In this document: piece by piece, positions 1 through 12,884 of the stretch
Layout of the letters: the number at the start of each line of letters is the position of its first letter
How positions within the stretch are numbered: position 1 is the first letter of the stretch
Origin: Escarpia spicata
Taxonomy: Eukaryota > Annelida > Polychaeta > Sabellida > Siboglinidae
Assembly: GCA_963995525.1 (NCBI GenBank)
Contig: OZ023209.1
Coordinates: forward strand, 11,148,152-11,212,151
Direction: 5' to 3'
Length of the DNA stretch: 64,000 nucleotides
Notes under the pieces: generated by a model
Seen by the model: only the letters and a program-made list of their open reading frames with translations
What the model was told of the DNA's origin: nothing
The model's database searches: none
Program-made: the position numbers and the translations under genes

Positions 1-173
1 TCATAGGTTTAATCATAGGATAATTTGCAATAAAAGTTCCATTGACCATTAGGCATCAGAAAATTGCAATAATTGGTGTTGCAAGAATGTAGCTACAAAA
101 GAGAAGCAGGCAAATTCCTTGCCTTGGATGTTTTTTATATTGTTGTTTTGTAGATCATGATAACGGGGTGCTC

Positions 174-680
<507 letters not shown>

Positions 681-744
681 GTATAATGTTATCCGTAAGC
701 ATGTACGCTTGGTGGTTTTCGATTTGAAAGTGTCTTTTCATACA

Positions 745-2525
745 CTTGGAATTTGTTTATCATTTCAAGCGACACGATCGGCCGTGTCTGTCGAAATGTT
801 GGATTAGGTACACTGATGTGTCTCGCTATGTGTGGAACATGTTAGGATATAACACAAATATGTTCGACATAATCAAGACATGAATGAAGAGTCACAATAC
901 AAGATTCAAGATCAGTGAATACATAAAAATAATATACATATGTATTACATTTACGAAATTATGAAGAAGGCTTACAACTACGTATGACTGGTTGGGTATA
1001 TTTACCTCTCAAGAAAGTGTTTTTTTTTCTCTGTATAATTTCGACCACCTCTCGCGGCCTTCTTCAGCAGACTGAATTTACGGTCGTGTAACATGAATAA
1101 CCATGAATACATAGGGGAAACAGGTAGAGCATTTGGTGTAAGAATGAGAGAACATCTATCATGTCGCCAACCCCTATCAGACATAAGTGAACAAAAACTG
1201 AACACAGGCTATCAGTGTTTATTGAAAGACGTCACCATTTTAGACCACGAGCAGAACTGGCACCGAAGAAAGATAAAGGAAGCAACTGACATCTACAGAG
1301 GAAAACCTACACTGAATCGCGACGTCGGCCAGGCGCTTCCAACAGTCCTTCTCCAGCTTGTGTCACATGACAGTGGTCATGTGAGACACTCGTATCGTCA
1401 TTCTTCCAATGCAAACTGCGAGAAGCAGTCGAAATATTTAAAAGAAGAGAAACAAGTTTCTTATGAGGTAATTATGTCATATTATGAAATGTCATGAGAT
1501 GACACATAAAAACGCGTTGTTGGGTCCAGCGGACGAATTGTCCGCAATACCGGAATGTGCCAAAAACAGTTTGTTTTTTGGTAATGAAATCATCGTCAAC
1601 TCATAGACGTCAGGGAGAGACAGCGCAGTGTTGTATCGCCCAGGGAGAATGGTTCCTGTAACAACTACAGCCCCCCCATATTGGAAGCGATATCGAGTGT
1701 TGTTTAAAAAAAGATGGGTAGCCACCATTCTAGTTTCTATTTTTAGTAACATGTGACTACATGAGATATGAATACATGAATATTTACAAAAAAAAACGTA
1801 TTTTTTCATTAGAAGTTGTTTCAACAACATCCACGTACGCCTTGTTTGTTGGTAGCAAAATTGAGAACGTAATCACGGAAATGATTCGATAGCGAAATAA
1901 GATTAGCCCACCATATTTAGGGAAGGTGTGCATTTTTTATGCAATTTGATGTTTTTGGTGAGCCTGAAGGTGTTTTATTTGGCGAGTGCCAAGGGGTTGA
2001 GAATGGAGGTTTTCGGAAGGCCTCAAGGTGGGTTTTTTGGCGAGTCTCGAGGAGGTTCAGTTGGAGGATTGTGGTGAACGTCAACAGATTTGAACGTCGC
2101 CGTACACAATATTCAACAGCACACGCACATCACCGTCATACGATGTCATCATCCGTCAGCGGAGTGGAACTGAAGCTTCAGCTCAGCCCATCTATTATTA
2201 ATTTCGTTCCGGTATACAACACGGATAATAGTTTTTTATATATATTCTAGGTGAAAGATTGTCGTACCCCGTTTTAACATGGGTTTAGTTAAAAATACAA
2301 ACACCCAAACAAAGTATGAATTTGTTGTATTTTAAACAAACGTACAACTTTGAACATTCTGATAAATTATATATTCGATTTACAAATCGTTAGTGACATA
2401 AAAGCAAAATAATTGTGAACAATGTTATACCAGTCATATTTCTAACAAAACGAAGCGGATTCTGTGTCTATTATTTAGTAACCATTGAACACGTGACCGG
2501 AATAAGAATACTGCAGGATGACTGA
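745..2525. other. Unmatched block interrupting the left palindrome arm
   Basis: Sequence before about 745 and after about 2525 is contiguous in the other arm (5480-5510), but the roughly 1.8 kb between has no counterpart there. It contains the Penelope-like endonuclease ORF at 1093-1497 and otherwise AT-rich sequence without a recognisable gene. A short run at 1950-2065 has loosely repeated TTTGG-GAG-type units of about 22 bp. I did not find clear target-site duplications at the two edges. Confidence 0.6.
1093..1497 (+). pseudogene. Penelope-like element GIY-YIG endonuclease fragment
   Basis: The 134-aa frame opens with a YIGETGRAFGVRMREH motif. This is the YIG half of the GIY-YIG nuclease fold, followed by the conserved Arg and Glu-His. 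It continues through a WHRRKIKEATDIYRG segment carrying the candidate catalytic Glu and a TLNRDVG segment carrying the conserved Asn. That order is typical of the C-terminal endonuclease of endonuclease-bearing Penelope-like retroelements. In the family this domain nicks target DNA and lies downstream of a reverse transcriptase. No reverse transcriptase is visible upstream, and the first half of the fold (the GIY strand and usual Cys-rich linker) is missing because the frame begins abruptly. It is therefore a truncated remnant. The stop is TGA at 1495-1497. The ATG is probably internal rather than an authentic start. Confidence 0.7.
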
Positions 2526-3290
2526 ATTCATACAGAATTTGTAGTCAAAAATACAGATTTCAACAAAGAATATGTTTAAGAACTGTTATTGATGAACCGT
2601 ACACGAACTCATTCGCCGTGAAGAATGAACAGCTCGGATAGGAAGTAATTCATTTATGTTCAGCTGGCGGGCTTTCTTTATGCTGATTCATTATTCATTG
2701 AATCATAATCGATTGTTGAAATACTGTTCGTAATTTCGTATGCAAAATGCAAGACTTATTCATTCAAGCGGAAGCGTACGGGATTAGAAATGATAAATGT
2801 TTAGTACTTTATTATTTATGACAGATCGCAGCATAAGCCCAATATATAGCTTCAGTAGCAATATGCTAACGACGTCCAATATAATGCAAAATCCACAATA
2901 GCGGGAGATACCTTCTCAAAATCGTTAGCATTTTATTCATCAACTCAGAATTTGGAAAGTAAGTAATATGTTCCCTTCCGCATTATAGTGGACTCTGAAC
3001 TCAAAAGTGGTGACATCTGTTGTACAAAATATAACACGGTGCGCCATCTGGTGTTCAGTACAAGAACCGTGGATTTCTATAAAAATCTATGTAAATCAAA
3101 GAATTTTACTTCCAGCAACAGTGGTAAGATTGTTTATTATGTTTAACGTTGTGACATATTAATGGATTTAGTGATTGTGTTCAAGCAATACCGTGAGCAT
3201 ACGTTATTTCGCTTCTTCATTTAACAATGGAAATGCCCATCACTCCTGCCACCGCAAAGCATGTTGCATAATTATACTAACTCTCTAAGC

Positions 3291-3415
3291 TGTGTGTGTG
3301 TGTGTTGCGCGCGCGTGTGTGTGTACGTGCATGTGCATGCGCGCGTGTTTGTTTGTGCGTGTGCATGTGTGCGTGTGTGCGTGTGTGCGTGTGTGCGTGT
3401 GTGCGTGTGTGCGCG

Positions 3416-3484
<69 letters not shown>

Positions 3485-3534
3485 GTGTGTGGTGTGCGAG
3501 TGCGCGCGTGCGCGCGTGCGCGCTCGCGTGTGTA
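3291..3534. repeat. (GT)n / (GTGC)n microsatellite in left arm
   Basis: GT-rich alternating purine-pyrimidine tract with GCGC interruptions at both ends, a sequence type with Z-DNA potential. Overlapping Cys-Val and His-Thr open frames on both strands are artefacts. It mirrors the CA/CGCA tract at 4230-4420. Confidence 0.97.
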
Positions 3535-4229
3535 GCCGTGGATAATATGATCACTAAACAAGCGGCCCCTGGATTCAAGTTAAGAAATTAGAGACGTGCC
3601 TTTTTCCAAAATCTGGTTTTGCCCATGCATTTTGCCCTGTCAACTTATGGTGACATCCACAACGAAGAGCTGTTTCCAGCAATTGCTGCCTGCTGTTTTT
3701 CCCAACTCGTCTACTTCGGCTTTGTTGTATCCATGATCTCATCCATCAGTCAAACGTGTGCGCAGTTTCTTTTCCGCTTGTCTTCCTAGTTCCGGAACTG
3801 GCTTTTAAGCCTGTCGTGCTTTAAATATAAAATAAAACGAATGTTCTTCTTCGTTTTGTTTTATATGTGAGGCTGCGCATTATGCATGCGGAAGATGACA
3901 GGTTTAAAAGCCATTAAGGGAATGAGGTGAAGAGAAGCGGAACAGAGGAAGCGCACACGTTTGACTGGCGGATGAGGGAAGACAAGCGTAAAAGAGGAAG
4001 CGCACACGTGTGACTGATGGATGAGATCACGGATACAACAAAGCTAGCCGAAGTAGATGAGTTGGGATAAACAACAGGCAGAATTGGCTGGAATACAGAT
4101 CTTCGTTGTGGATGTCACCATAAGTTGCAGGGCAAAATGCATGGGCAAAACCAGATTTTGGAAAAGGGTGTCTCCAATTTCTTAACTTGAATCCAGGCAA
4201 GCATGCTTAGTGATCATATTATCCACGGT

Positions 4230-4420
4230 TACACACGCACGCACGCACGCACGCACGCACCCACTCGCACACAAACAAAAACGCACGCATGCACATGTAT
4301 GCACGCACAAACATACACGCACGCACATATGCACACACACGCACACACGCGCATACGCACACACACGCACATACGCACACACATAACAACAACGACAACA
4401 ACAACACACACACACAGACA
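4230..4420. repeat. (CA)n / (CGCA)n microsatellite in right arm
   Basis: Alternating CA with frequent CG, plus an AACAAC interruption near 4385-4405. It is the inverted counterpart of 3291-3534, flanked on both sides by the same unique sequence in reverse order. Confidence 0.95.
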
Positions 4421-5567
4421 GCTTAGAGAGTTAGTATAATTATGCAACATGCTTTGCGGTGGCAGGAGTGATGGGCATTTCCATTGTTAAATAAAGAAGC
4501 GAAATAACGTGTGCTCACGGTATTGCTTGAAAACAAATTTAAATGCATTAATATGTCACAAAGTTGAATATAATAAACAATTTTACTACTACTGCTGCAA
4601 TTAAAATTCTTTGATTTGCACCCATTTTTATAGAAATGCGCGGTTCTTTTAATGAACAGCAGATGGCGCACCGTGTGATATTTTGTACAACAGCTGTCAT
4701 CACGTTTGAGTTCAGAGTCCACTATAATACAGAAGGGAACATATCGGTTACTTAGTTTTCAAATTCTGGGTAGATGAATAAAATAATAGATATTTTGAAA
4801 GGTAAATCCTTTAAAGAATATATTCCTCCCTAGAACATTTTGAACAGGGAATTTGACACATTTGAGGAAAATGACAGTTAAGATCATCAGGCGGTTAACT
4901 TTCTGGTGGTTAGCTGACAGTCTATCACGTACGCACCCAAGCATGCACCCACGAACACACTTAATATTGTTGTTTAAATTTGTACCCGTGAGTATTGTTT
5001 CACATAGCCACGTGTCTCAACTTGGGTGTCTTGGACACATTTAAATGTCGGGTGTAATGATGACATCACGGCCAATTGTTACTACTCAAATTGATTTTTT
5101 TTCAGTCTCAACGACATTGGAAGGGTACACGTTGATGTTTAATATAGGCTATTTTTATGTGAACGTTGTGGATCTTTCATTGGACGTCGTTAGCATCTTG
5201 CTATTGAAACTATATCGTGGGCACATACTGCGATCTGTCATAAATCATAATGTGCTAAACCATTACTCATTTCGAATCCCGTTCGCTTCCGCTTAAATGA
5301 ATAAGTCTAAACTTGTGCAAAATCGATTATGAATCAACGAATAATGAATCAGCATAAAGAAAGCCCGCCAGCTGAACATAAATGAATTACTTCCTTTTCG
5401 AGCTGTTCATTCCTCACGGCGAATGACTTCGCGCACGGTTCATCAATAACAGTCCTGACACATATTCGTTGTTGAAATCTGTATTTTTAATTATAAATGT
5501 ATGAATTATGTATGAAACCGACAAGCGACGAGCGACAAGCGACCATGCTTACGGAAGCATTGTACAG

Positions 5568-6042
<475 letters not shown>

Positions 6043-6222
6043 CAATGACAGAGAGAACGAGAGCACCCCCAGCATGATCTACAAAACAACAAATATCCAA
6101 GGCAAGGAATTTGCCTGCTTCTCTTTTGTAGCTACACTGTTGCAACACCAAGTATTGCAATTTTCTGATGCATAATGGTCAATGGAACTTTAATTCAAAA
6201 TTAGCCTATGATTAAACCTATG

Positions 6223-7345
6223 ATAATGACATTACCCATGGCCATTACTTCTTTTAAATATCTGCAGTACTGTTATTTTTACCCTGAAAAGAGACACAGA
6301 TACCCCTAGTGGTAAAAAGTTGCGCGATCGATTTTGTTATGTCAGCAGTTTTGTTAAACACTGTCGCAATTTACTCGTCATTTTTGAAGAAACAAAATAT
6401 CGTCGTTTCATATAAATGACATTCCACGCTCTGTTTTTTCAAATAATTCGCTGGTGTGTACGTCAGAGCAGAGATCTGTGTCATTTCTGCTTGCAACCAT
6501 ATTAACGTTTTAATCAATTTAATAGTAGCACATGATTTTCACTGCGCAAACAATTATAGGCCAGTTTTTAATTAGACACGTGCACGTTTTCACCACCCGT
6601 ATACTTTTCTCGCCTACATCAATTACACGCGCAGATGGATGTAGGGGTATTTTGTTTCGTTGTCATAAATTGGTATGATTAATTATTAAAAACTAAAACG
6701 TTACGTGACACTGAACAAAATTGTAGTGAAACGCACTACTTGGCTCCTACTGTCAATGTGTAAGTTTGTTGAATGACTCCTCTGCTAGTAGTCGCGTCGG
6801 GCTGTCTGTCGAGGTAGAGTCCACTTAGGCGTAAGGTGGTTTCAAAATTAGCGCAATCTCTCTCACCCTACGTCACCTGTTTCTTTCGGAAGAGACACTA
6901 CAAGTCATGTTCTTCATAAAATGGAAAGTAAAAATGTATGTAGGTAAGTGGAAAACCCATTATGGGCGCTTCATTAGGTGCTGCCAGAACTCTTGTTCTG
7001 AGATGGAAGAAGCGCTGCAAACGTCTTGTCTAGGCGGTGCTTGCGCAGTAAAGACAGTTCGTCACAACTATTATGCCCGTATAGTAAAGGCACTGGAAGT
7101 TCATTTGAACTAATAGGCTCCAAACCATTAAATATACTCACTTCTAATTACAAATGACGTAGTCATTATTGCTATCAGTCTGGTATTGACATTTTAACGA
7201 GCTAATACGTTTTTGGTTTTAATGGTTACGTAACGCTTGCCCAGAGACCCCACGCCCCCAACTAACACTTCGTCACGCTGACCCGGAGACGACCCCCAAC
7301 TGCAACATATTATATTTTGAACGACACACTAACTGGTAACGTGTT
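6223..7345. other. Non-coding stretch, no feature recognised
   Basis: AT-rich sequence beyond the right palindrome end. The only open frame of note (6907-7113, 68 aa) shows no motif or codon pattern suggesting a gene. Confidence 0.5.
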
Positions 7346-7361
7346 CCGTGTAAGTGCCATG

Positions 7362-7415
7362 TAGACAGACGGACGGACGGACGGACGGGCGGACAGACAG
7401 ACAGACAGAAAGACA

Positions 7416-7456
<41 letters not shown>

Positions 7457-7543
7457 ACAGACAGACAGACAGACAGACAGAAAGAAAGAAAGACAGGCGT
7501 AAGTGTGTACGTACGTACATACATGCATACAGACAGGCATACG

Positions 7544-7577
<34 letters not shown>

Positions 7578-7880
7578 CAGACAGCCAGACTGAAAGACAG
7601 ACAGGCAGACTTACATGCATACATACATACAGACATACGTACATACATACATACATACGTACATGCATACAAACATACATAATATTGCAAATAAACATAC
7701 ATATGTACACAGATACACACACACATACAGACGGGCGGATAAACGGAAATACGGACAGATGGATGGACGGGTGGACAGACAGAGTAAAAGAAAGACAGAC
7801 ATAGAAACATATGTATATACAGGTATAAGTACATACCCACACATAGACTGACAGACAGACAAACACACACACACACGGAC
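7362..7880. repeat. Compound tetranucleotide microsatellite (GGAC, CAGA, GGCA, CATA)
   Basis: Successive blocks of related tetranucleotides: GGAC at about 7370-7390, CAGA and GGCA at 7394-7490, CATA/CGTA at 7510-7700, then mixed ACAC/CAGA to 7880. All share an NNCA/GA core that suggests slippage and point mutation from a common unit. Open frames on both strands across it are repeat artefacts. Confidence 0.95.
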
Positions 7881-9056
7881 ATAGACACAACAACCCTCTG
7901 CGGTTTTCAAGCAAATTTGTCTATGTACCGTGACACTCTGTGACAACGATGTCTGGGAGAGAATTATATTTACCAACGATTATCTGGCTAAACAATGCCT
8001 CCTTACGTTTGCTCCGGTTTTTGAAAAAATAAAAGCTTCTGATAATGAATCACACACACAGTTTGTGTGCAGTTTAATACTGCGCTGTCTCTTTGTCGTC
8101 ACAAGTACTAATGCTCGATCACCTCTACCCCGGAGAAAACACAGCTGGAACCATTGGCTGGATTTGATGTTGTTATAATGGTGACGTGAATCTATGTCAG
8201 ATTTCCTCCTGTATGCGAACGTAACGATCTGGCCGCAATCCGACATCCCAGACTATGATTTTACACTTATCCACGAGCATAAAACTGTAGAACACGTGTT
8301 TTGCAAGTGTGATATATCAACTGTTGCATACCCTGGATAATCTGATTGTTCGCAAACTGCTTTGGCTGACAGACGTTCGTGTTATTTAATTATGTAATTA
8401 ACTTGCTTGTCTCCGGGTGTGACGACTGTTACTGTGCTGCTCGTATCGTTTCTGGTGTTCTTGACGAACCTTGAAGTTGTTATTGATTTTGCTGATGGTG
8501 CATCTGGTGTTGTTTGTGCAGTTCTCTGTATTGACACATGTTAAGACACAAAAAATAAGTGTTTATATGGTATACGATGGACATTATGGTTGATATTCTT
8601 TATAGTTTCACCTGTTGGACCTATTGGCAGCCGTCTTGAATATTTCAAATTCCTCAATGGTGTCAGTGTGGCATCATGTTTATTCTGAATCGTTAGCCCT
8701 CGTGCTTATGTAATCAGTTGTACTACGTAACATAAGCCATACCATCCGACTTATGAATGGATTTTATATGTGTCACTTTGTCATACACTACCAGCAGTTG
8801 TTCCTTTGGAATCTTTGCATGCAAAAACATATATTCATACCAAAAAGTAAGATTTTAGGTGGTATGGCGTGGACATTATGGACAAATGTACACATTTATT
8901 GCTCCAAAACAGCAACGTCCTGTGCCTGGTATTGCATAACTCGCAGATTACTTTCTTGAAAACTTCACACGCAGAGTTAGACATTCGCAGTCTATTACAG
9001 TAGACGCCTGCAAATTTGCAACGCCGATTACGTGAATTGTGAACAATTGGGCACAG
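7881..9056. other. Non-coding stretch, no feature recognised
   Basis: No long open frame with recognisable motifs. Small frames at 7930-8178 and 7980-8246 overlap on opposite strands and resemble nothing I know. Confidence 0.45.
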
Positions 9057-9835
9057 TCAGTGCGTTTTCCTGCATCACCACAGAGGGCGCTCTCTCTTCT
9101 TGTAAAGACGTATCCAACAAAATCAAGCGAGCTTGATTCACTTCCAACCTCACTCGTGAAAGCCAACATTGACGTTCTTGCGCCAATAATAGCTTCTATC
9201 AAGTATATTTCGCTTGAGTCGGGGTAGCCAACACGCATACCGTGATCACACCTCTACCAAAGGAACCGAATATTGATTCAGACTCGATGAATAACTACCG
9301 GCGTGCATCAAACTTGTTAGTTGTTTCAAAGGTCACATCACGTATCATTCTAACTTCGCCAGCACCTAGACAACAACAATTCGTTGCATATTTTCCAAAG
9401 TGCATACCGACAACATCGCACCACTGAGGCAGCGTTGTTCGCATTCGGAATGACAATCTCCATTCCCTTGACAGAGGGAAAGATGTGCTGACAGTGCTGT
9501 TCGACATGAGCGCGGCGTTTGATTACGTTGATCACCCGATGTTATTCAGCCAGCTGTGCAGCATAGGCATTGAAGGCATTGCACTGAAATGACAGAAGTC
9601 ATACATGTCGACCCGGACTCAAGCTGTGTGCATTGATGACCACAACTCACAAAGAACGTTGATCGAATCTGGCATATCACAAGGGTCTGTGCTGGTCCCC
9701 GTCCTCTTATCCATAGACACTCTACCATTGATTGCTATCTTCAGAACTCACAAGCTACAATACTATCTGAATGGCATTTGGATGTCTACGCATACGTTTG
9801 GTGCGCAGTGCTGTCAGGGATTCTTCTAGGTTTTC
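9057..9835 (+). pseudogene. CR1-type non-LTR reverse transcriptase fragment (decayed)
   Basis: Three-frame reading gives a continuous reverse-transcriptase core split by frameshifts and stops. First comes KTYPTKSSELDSLPTSLVK with VLAPIIASI (9103-9224). Next is VITPLPKEPNIDSD with a MNNYRR-SNL motif (9242-9352, normally NYRPVSNL). A QSAYRQHRTTEAAL segment follows. Then comes motif A, FDMSAAFDYVDH, near 9505-9540, and motif B, SGISQGSVL, near 9670-9700. The catalytic YADD of motif C is no longer readable after the LQYYL segment. These landmarks are typical of jockey-superfamily/CR1 elements. The copy has no endonuclease and no 3' end and is certainly inactive. Confidence 0.85.
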
Positions 9836-9911
9836 TACATGTTCAAGTGCATCGGGCTCTATGCGGTCGGTAAAAAGAGCCCAAAGTTAATACATTTTTT
9901 GTGATCCTGGT

Positions 9912-9966
9912 AGTTACACAAACACACGCACACACGCGCGCGCGCGCGCACACACACACACACAGC
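9912..9966. repeat. (CA)n-(CG)n-(CA)n tract
   Basis: Short alternating tract in which about 14 bp of pure CG sits between CA runs. It directly follows the reverse-transcriptase fragment. Confidence 0.9.
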
Positions 9967-10570
9967 TTACAGTGTAGAGGAAATGTACATAAAACCACAT
10001 ACTGACCCAAACGCACTCTGTATAATTAAATATATACCCTTTTCACAGTGGCTTATTCAGCTGCGTCGAACACGCACAAAGCATACATAATACATACAGA
10101 CTTGTTGTTTATATAACTCTGCCAAAATTAAATGTTATACTCAATTGGGTAGAACACACACGAAGTTTTCATCGAAATTACATTGTGTCTCGAATTTACA
10201 TCAATTGCCAGACTAGCCCATGCTATTGTTAGAGCGCGAAATAAACAAGACTCGTCTCAGTCGGTGCATCGGCATTCGACTAACGCAGTGTTAGCTAATG
10301 TCATAAAATATTCTTACGGAAACATTAAAACTCGTCGTCAGCATGCGAATACTACTTCGATGCGCGTCCGTTGACATGCATACATCGCCGTAAATTGTGC
10401 TTAGCCGTTCAGACCTCGGAATGCATCTTGTCTTTGTGGCGTGCGCGCAACACGCAGTCGTGCACGCCACAAATAACTCTAATGCGAGCAGAAAGGAACA
10501 GGTAATATGACGCACGGCGGCGTGTGACTGAACACCGTCACACAATAGCGAAAAATCAATAGCCACAAAT
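9967..10570. other. Non-coding stretch, no feature recognised
   Basis: No gene or repeat recognised. Confidence 0.4.
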
Positions 10571-10574
10571 AAAG

Positions 10575-10905
10575 AACATCGCATCGTCTTCCGCTGGTAA
10601 GAGCTTCGGACTCTCGACTGAGAGAACCCGGGTTCAAATCCTGTGTGGCGGTGTCGAACCTTGTGCAAGTTCGTTTACTCTACGTTGCTTCAGATCACCC
10701 GGCTGTATGAATCAGTACCTGTCTATAGACAGTGGTGGACATTTGCGTACGAATAGTCTTCGCGCATTAATTGCAGCGTGGCTGAATGCTTCCCAGAGAA
10801 GTCGAGATGGTGTTCGATTTGTCTGCCAGGGAGTAAAGTGTAAAGCGCTTTGAGCAGTCCCAAGGACTGGATATTGCGCCATATAAGAACTTACCAATAC
10901 TTTTT
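10575..10905 (+). mobile_element. tRNA-derived SINE
   Basis: The head carries an internal Pol III promoter. A box-A-like segment ends in CTGGTAAGAGC near 10592, and a good box B, GGTTCAAATCC, lies at 10630-10640. An anticodon-arm-like CTCTCGACTGAGAG lies between them. The body is unrelated to tRNA. The 3' end contains GTAAAGCGCTTTGAGCAG, then TTGCGCCATATAAGAA and a T-rich end. This GCGC-TTTGAG / GCGC-ATATAA tail is also present at the 3' ends of LINE remnants at 45110-45165 and 54115-54165, which suggests the SINE borrows a LINE tail for mobilisation. Boundaries are approximate. Confidence 0.75.
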
Positions 10906-12320
10906 ATCTTTGTACTTTGCAAGATTGACCGATATTACGCTGATGTCAGATGCGGTTACACTGTTTACACGTATACGATTGATTGTATTCAATATTTATG
11001 GACAGTCATATTCGTTGTCTTTGAACTGAACCCATAATGTCAGGATGCGTAACGAGATTGTTTTGAACATTATGACTTATCTTTCTTACCCACGCTTAAT
11101 CTTCTCCATGGTAGTGCTCTGCCACGCATGCGTATAATTCGTATAGACGGTTGCATAACACACTTTAAACATGCAACTTGTTAACGATACCGTATTGTAT
11201 CGTACTTACAACTACAACAATACCACGTTTATGACAGTAGTAAACAGAAATACGTAAGAAAACAATGATCTAAAGTTGTATACAATACTCAACAAACCCA
11301 AATCGCATGAACGATACTTCAGTAACTGTTTAAATATTACCGTTGACGGCGCTTACTCCACATTGGTTTCACCAAAATAATGGTGACACAATTTGATTTT
11401 GAACATCCAATTTGCTGATTCTGATAATTGCAACAAATCAACAAGCTGACCACTGGTCAGTTGTACTCCTATATATATTAACCTGCTACAGTGACGTAGT
11501 GACCGGGAACAGGGGTGCACGCGGTCGGGTCAAGGGGGCACCGAATCGACTGTTTACTCACCAAAACAAATAACATTATATAACATAAGCGATTCTGCTC
11601 TTCAGACGCGGCAATCACAGTTTGAACTTGGCTGGTGCTCAGTTTACTGCCAGAAACCACTTATTGTGACATTCTTGAAAATTGAATTGGTATCCTTCCT
11701 TCGCAAGTTCAACTCCGCGACTGAACCCACGATTGTTAAACGGGAGTTCGAAACCCGACTAAGGTCCTCGTGTGCCTGAGTGAAGACTGCCATAGCTTAT
11801 AACGAGTGAGTCGCTGACGCCGTGGGGCTGTATTACTTGAGAGGCTGTCTGGTGATCTTAATAGGTCACCAGCAACCAGGGGGATGGCGAACGTTGATGC
11901 ACGGCATCATATGTGACGCCAAAGTGTTGTGGAGAAGGGCAAGGTCTAGGAGCGACGCATGGACTGGGTATAATATAGCGTTGACTGAGACTGTATTGTA
12001 GTCTCAGTTCACACCTCAATACCAGTTGACTGGAAATGTTGACATCGCGTGTTCGAAGAAACTGCTACATACCACAGCTACTGAATTCAAACTGCACCCC
12101 CTCCCCGGAGGCTTGCAAAGGACGTCAAACTACACTCTTGCACTAGCTTTCACATTTAATACAACGCCCGCCCGTTTTATGAAAACGCAAACTCTACTTT
12201 GATTTGTCATTGGGAAAATAAAACCACCTTATAGGTTTCTGAAAAATAAAAACCCCGTTATTCAACGACCAAAAAACCTGTTTGAAAAAGAAAACAGTGT
12301 CCGTTTAAAAACAAAACAAA
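10906..12320. other. Non-coding stretch; one weak box-B-like site
   Basis: No coding potential. GAGTTCGAAACCC at about 11734-11746 resembles a tRNA/SINE box B and is followed by GC-richer sequence to about 11960. I see no convincing box A and do not call a SINE. Confidence 0.35.
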
Positions 12321-12324
12321 AGGG

Positions 12325-12430
12325 CCTGTCAGGTAAAGCGTCGGCTGTATAAATCAGGTGGAGTTATGTGATCACCGTGAGGCTTGTTTTTTGAGAAGTA
12401 ATTGCAGCGTGCCTCGGTGCTTTCGAATAT
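12325..12430 (+). repeat. Partial SINE body related to 10700-10790
   Basis: GGCTGTATAAATCAGG at 12344 and AATTGCAGCGTGCCTCGGTGC at 12401-12421 match the SINE body at 10700-10710 and 10768-10790 (GGCTGTATGAATCAG and AATTGCAGCGTGGCTGAATGC). There is no head or tail here. Confidence 0.5.
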
Positions 12431-12884
12431 CTTTTTTGATCTTCGATGGATTAGTCTGCAACAATTATTTACTACGTGCTAAATAACCAACTACGTCACT
12501 TCAGATACGCCTATTTACGAGAATGATTGCGTGTCGAGTCGTTTATTTTGAGATTGCTGGCGCGTGCGTAACGAAGTAGATGCACGGAGACATTGGTCAT
12601 TGCCGTTGCTGACAGAATGTGGTGTATCAATCGACACCATTCTCTATTAACCGACAAACTAGTCAACTACTCCTTTATTACCGAGACAACCCCTTCTCAG
12701 AAAAGGAATTTCCACTTCGTCACTTCGTTGGCACTGATACACAATCATCGAATCAGCTATGTTAGAGCGGGGCAGTCTGTTCCCTTACCAGGATTCTTTC
12801 TCTCTTGCTAGGGCTGGTAATTATTAGCAGAATGTTTGCTGAATTAGTCCCGAGGTAATAAACTTAATTAAATAAAAATAATTA

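Noticed and set aside
840..2525. Hammerhead ribozyme expected in Penelope-like terminal repeats
   Set aside because: I looked for the CTGATGA...GAAA core near the endonuclease fragment and found no convincing match.
7273..7976. Cys-Leu-Ser-Val-rich frames on both strands
   Set aside because: Artefacts of the tetranucleotide tract at 7362-7880.
11700..11960. Possible tRNA or second SINE at the GAGTTCGAAACCC site
   Set aside because: Only a box-B-like segment; no box A at the right distance and no clover-leaf pairing.
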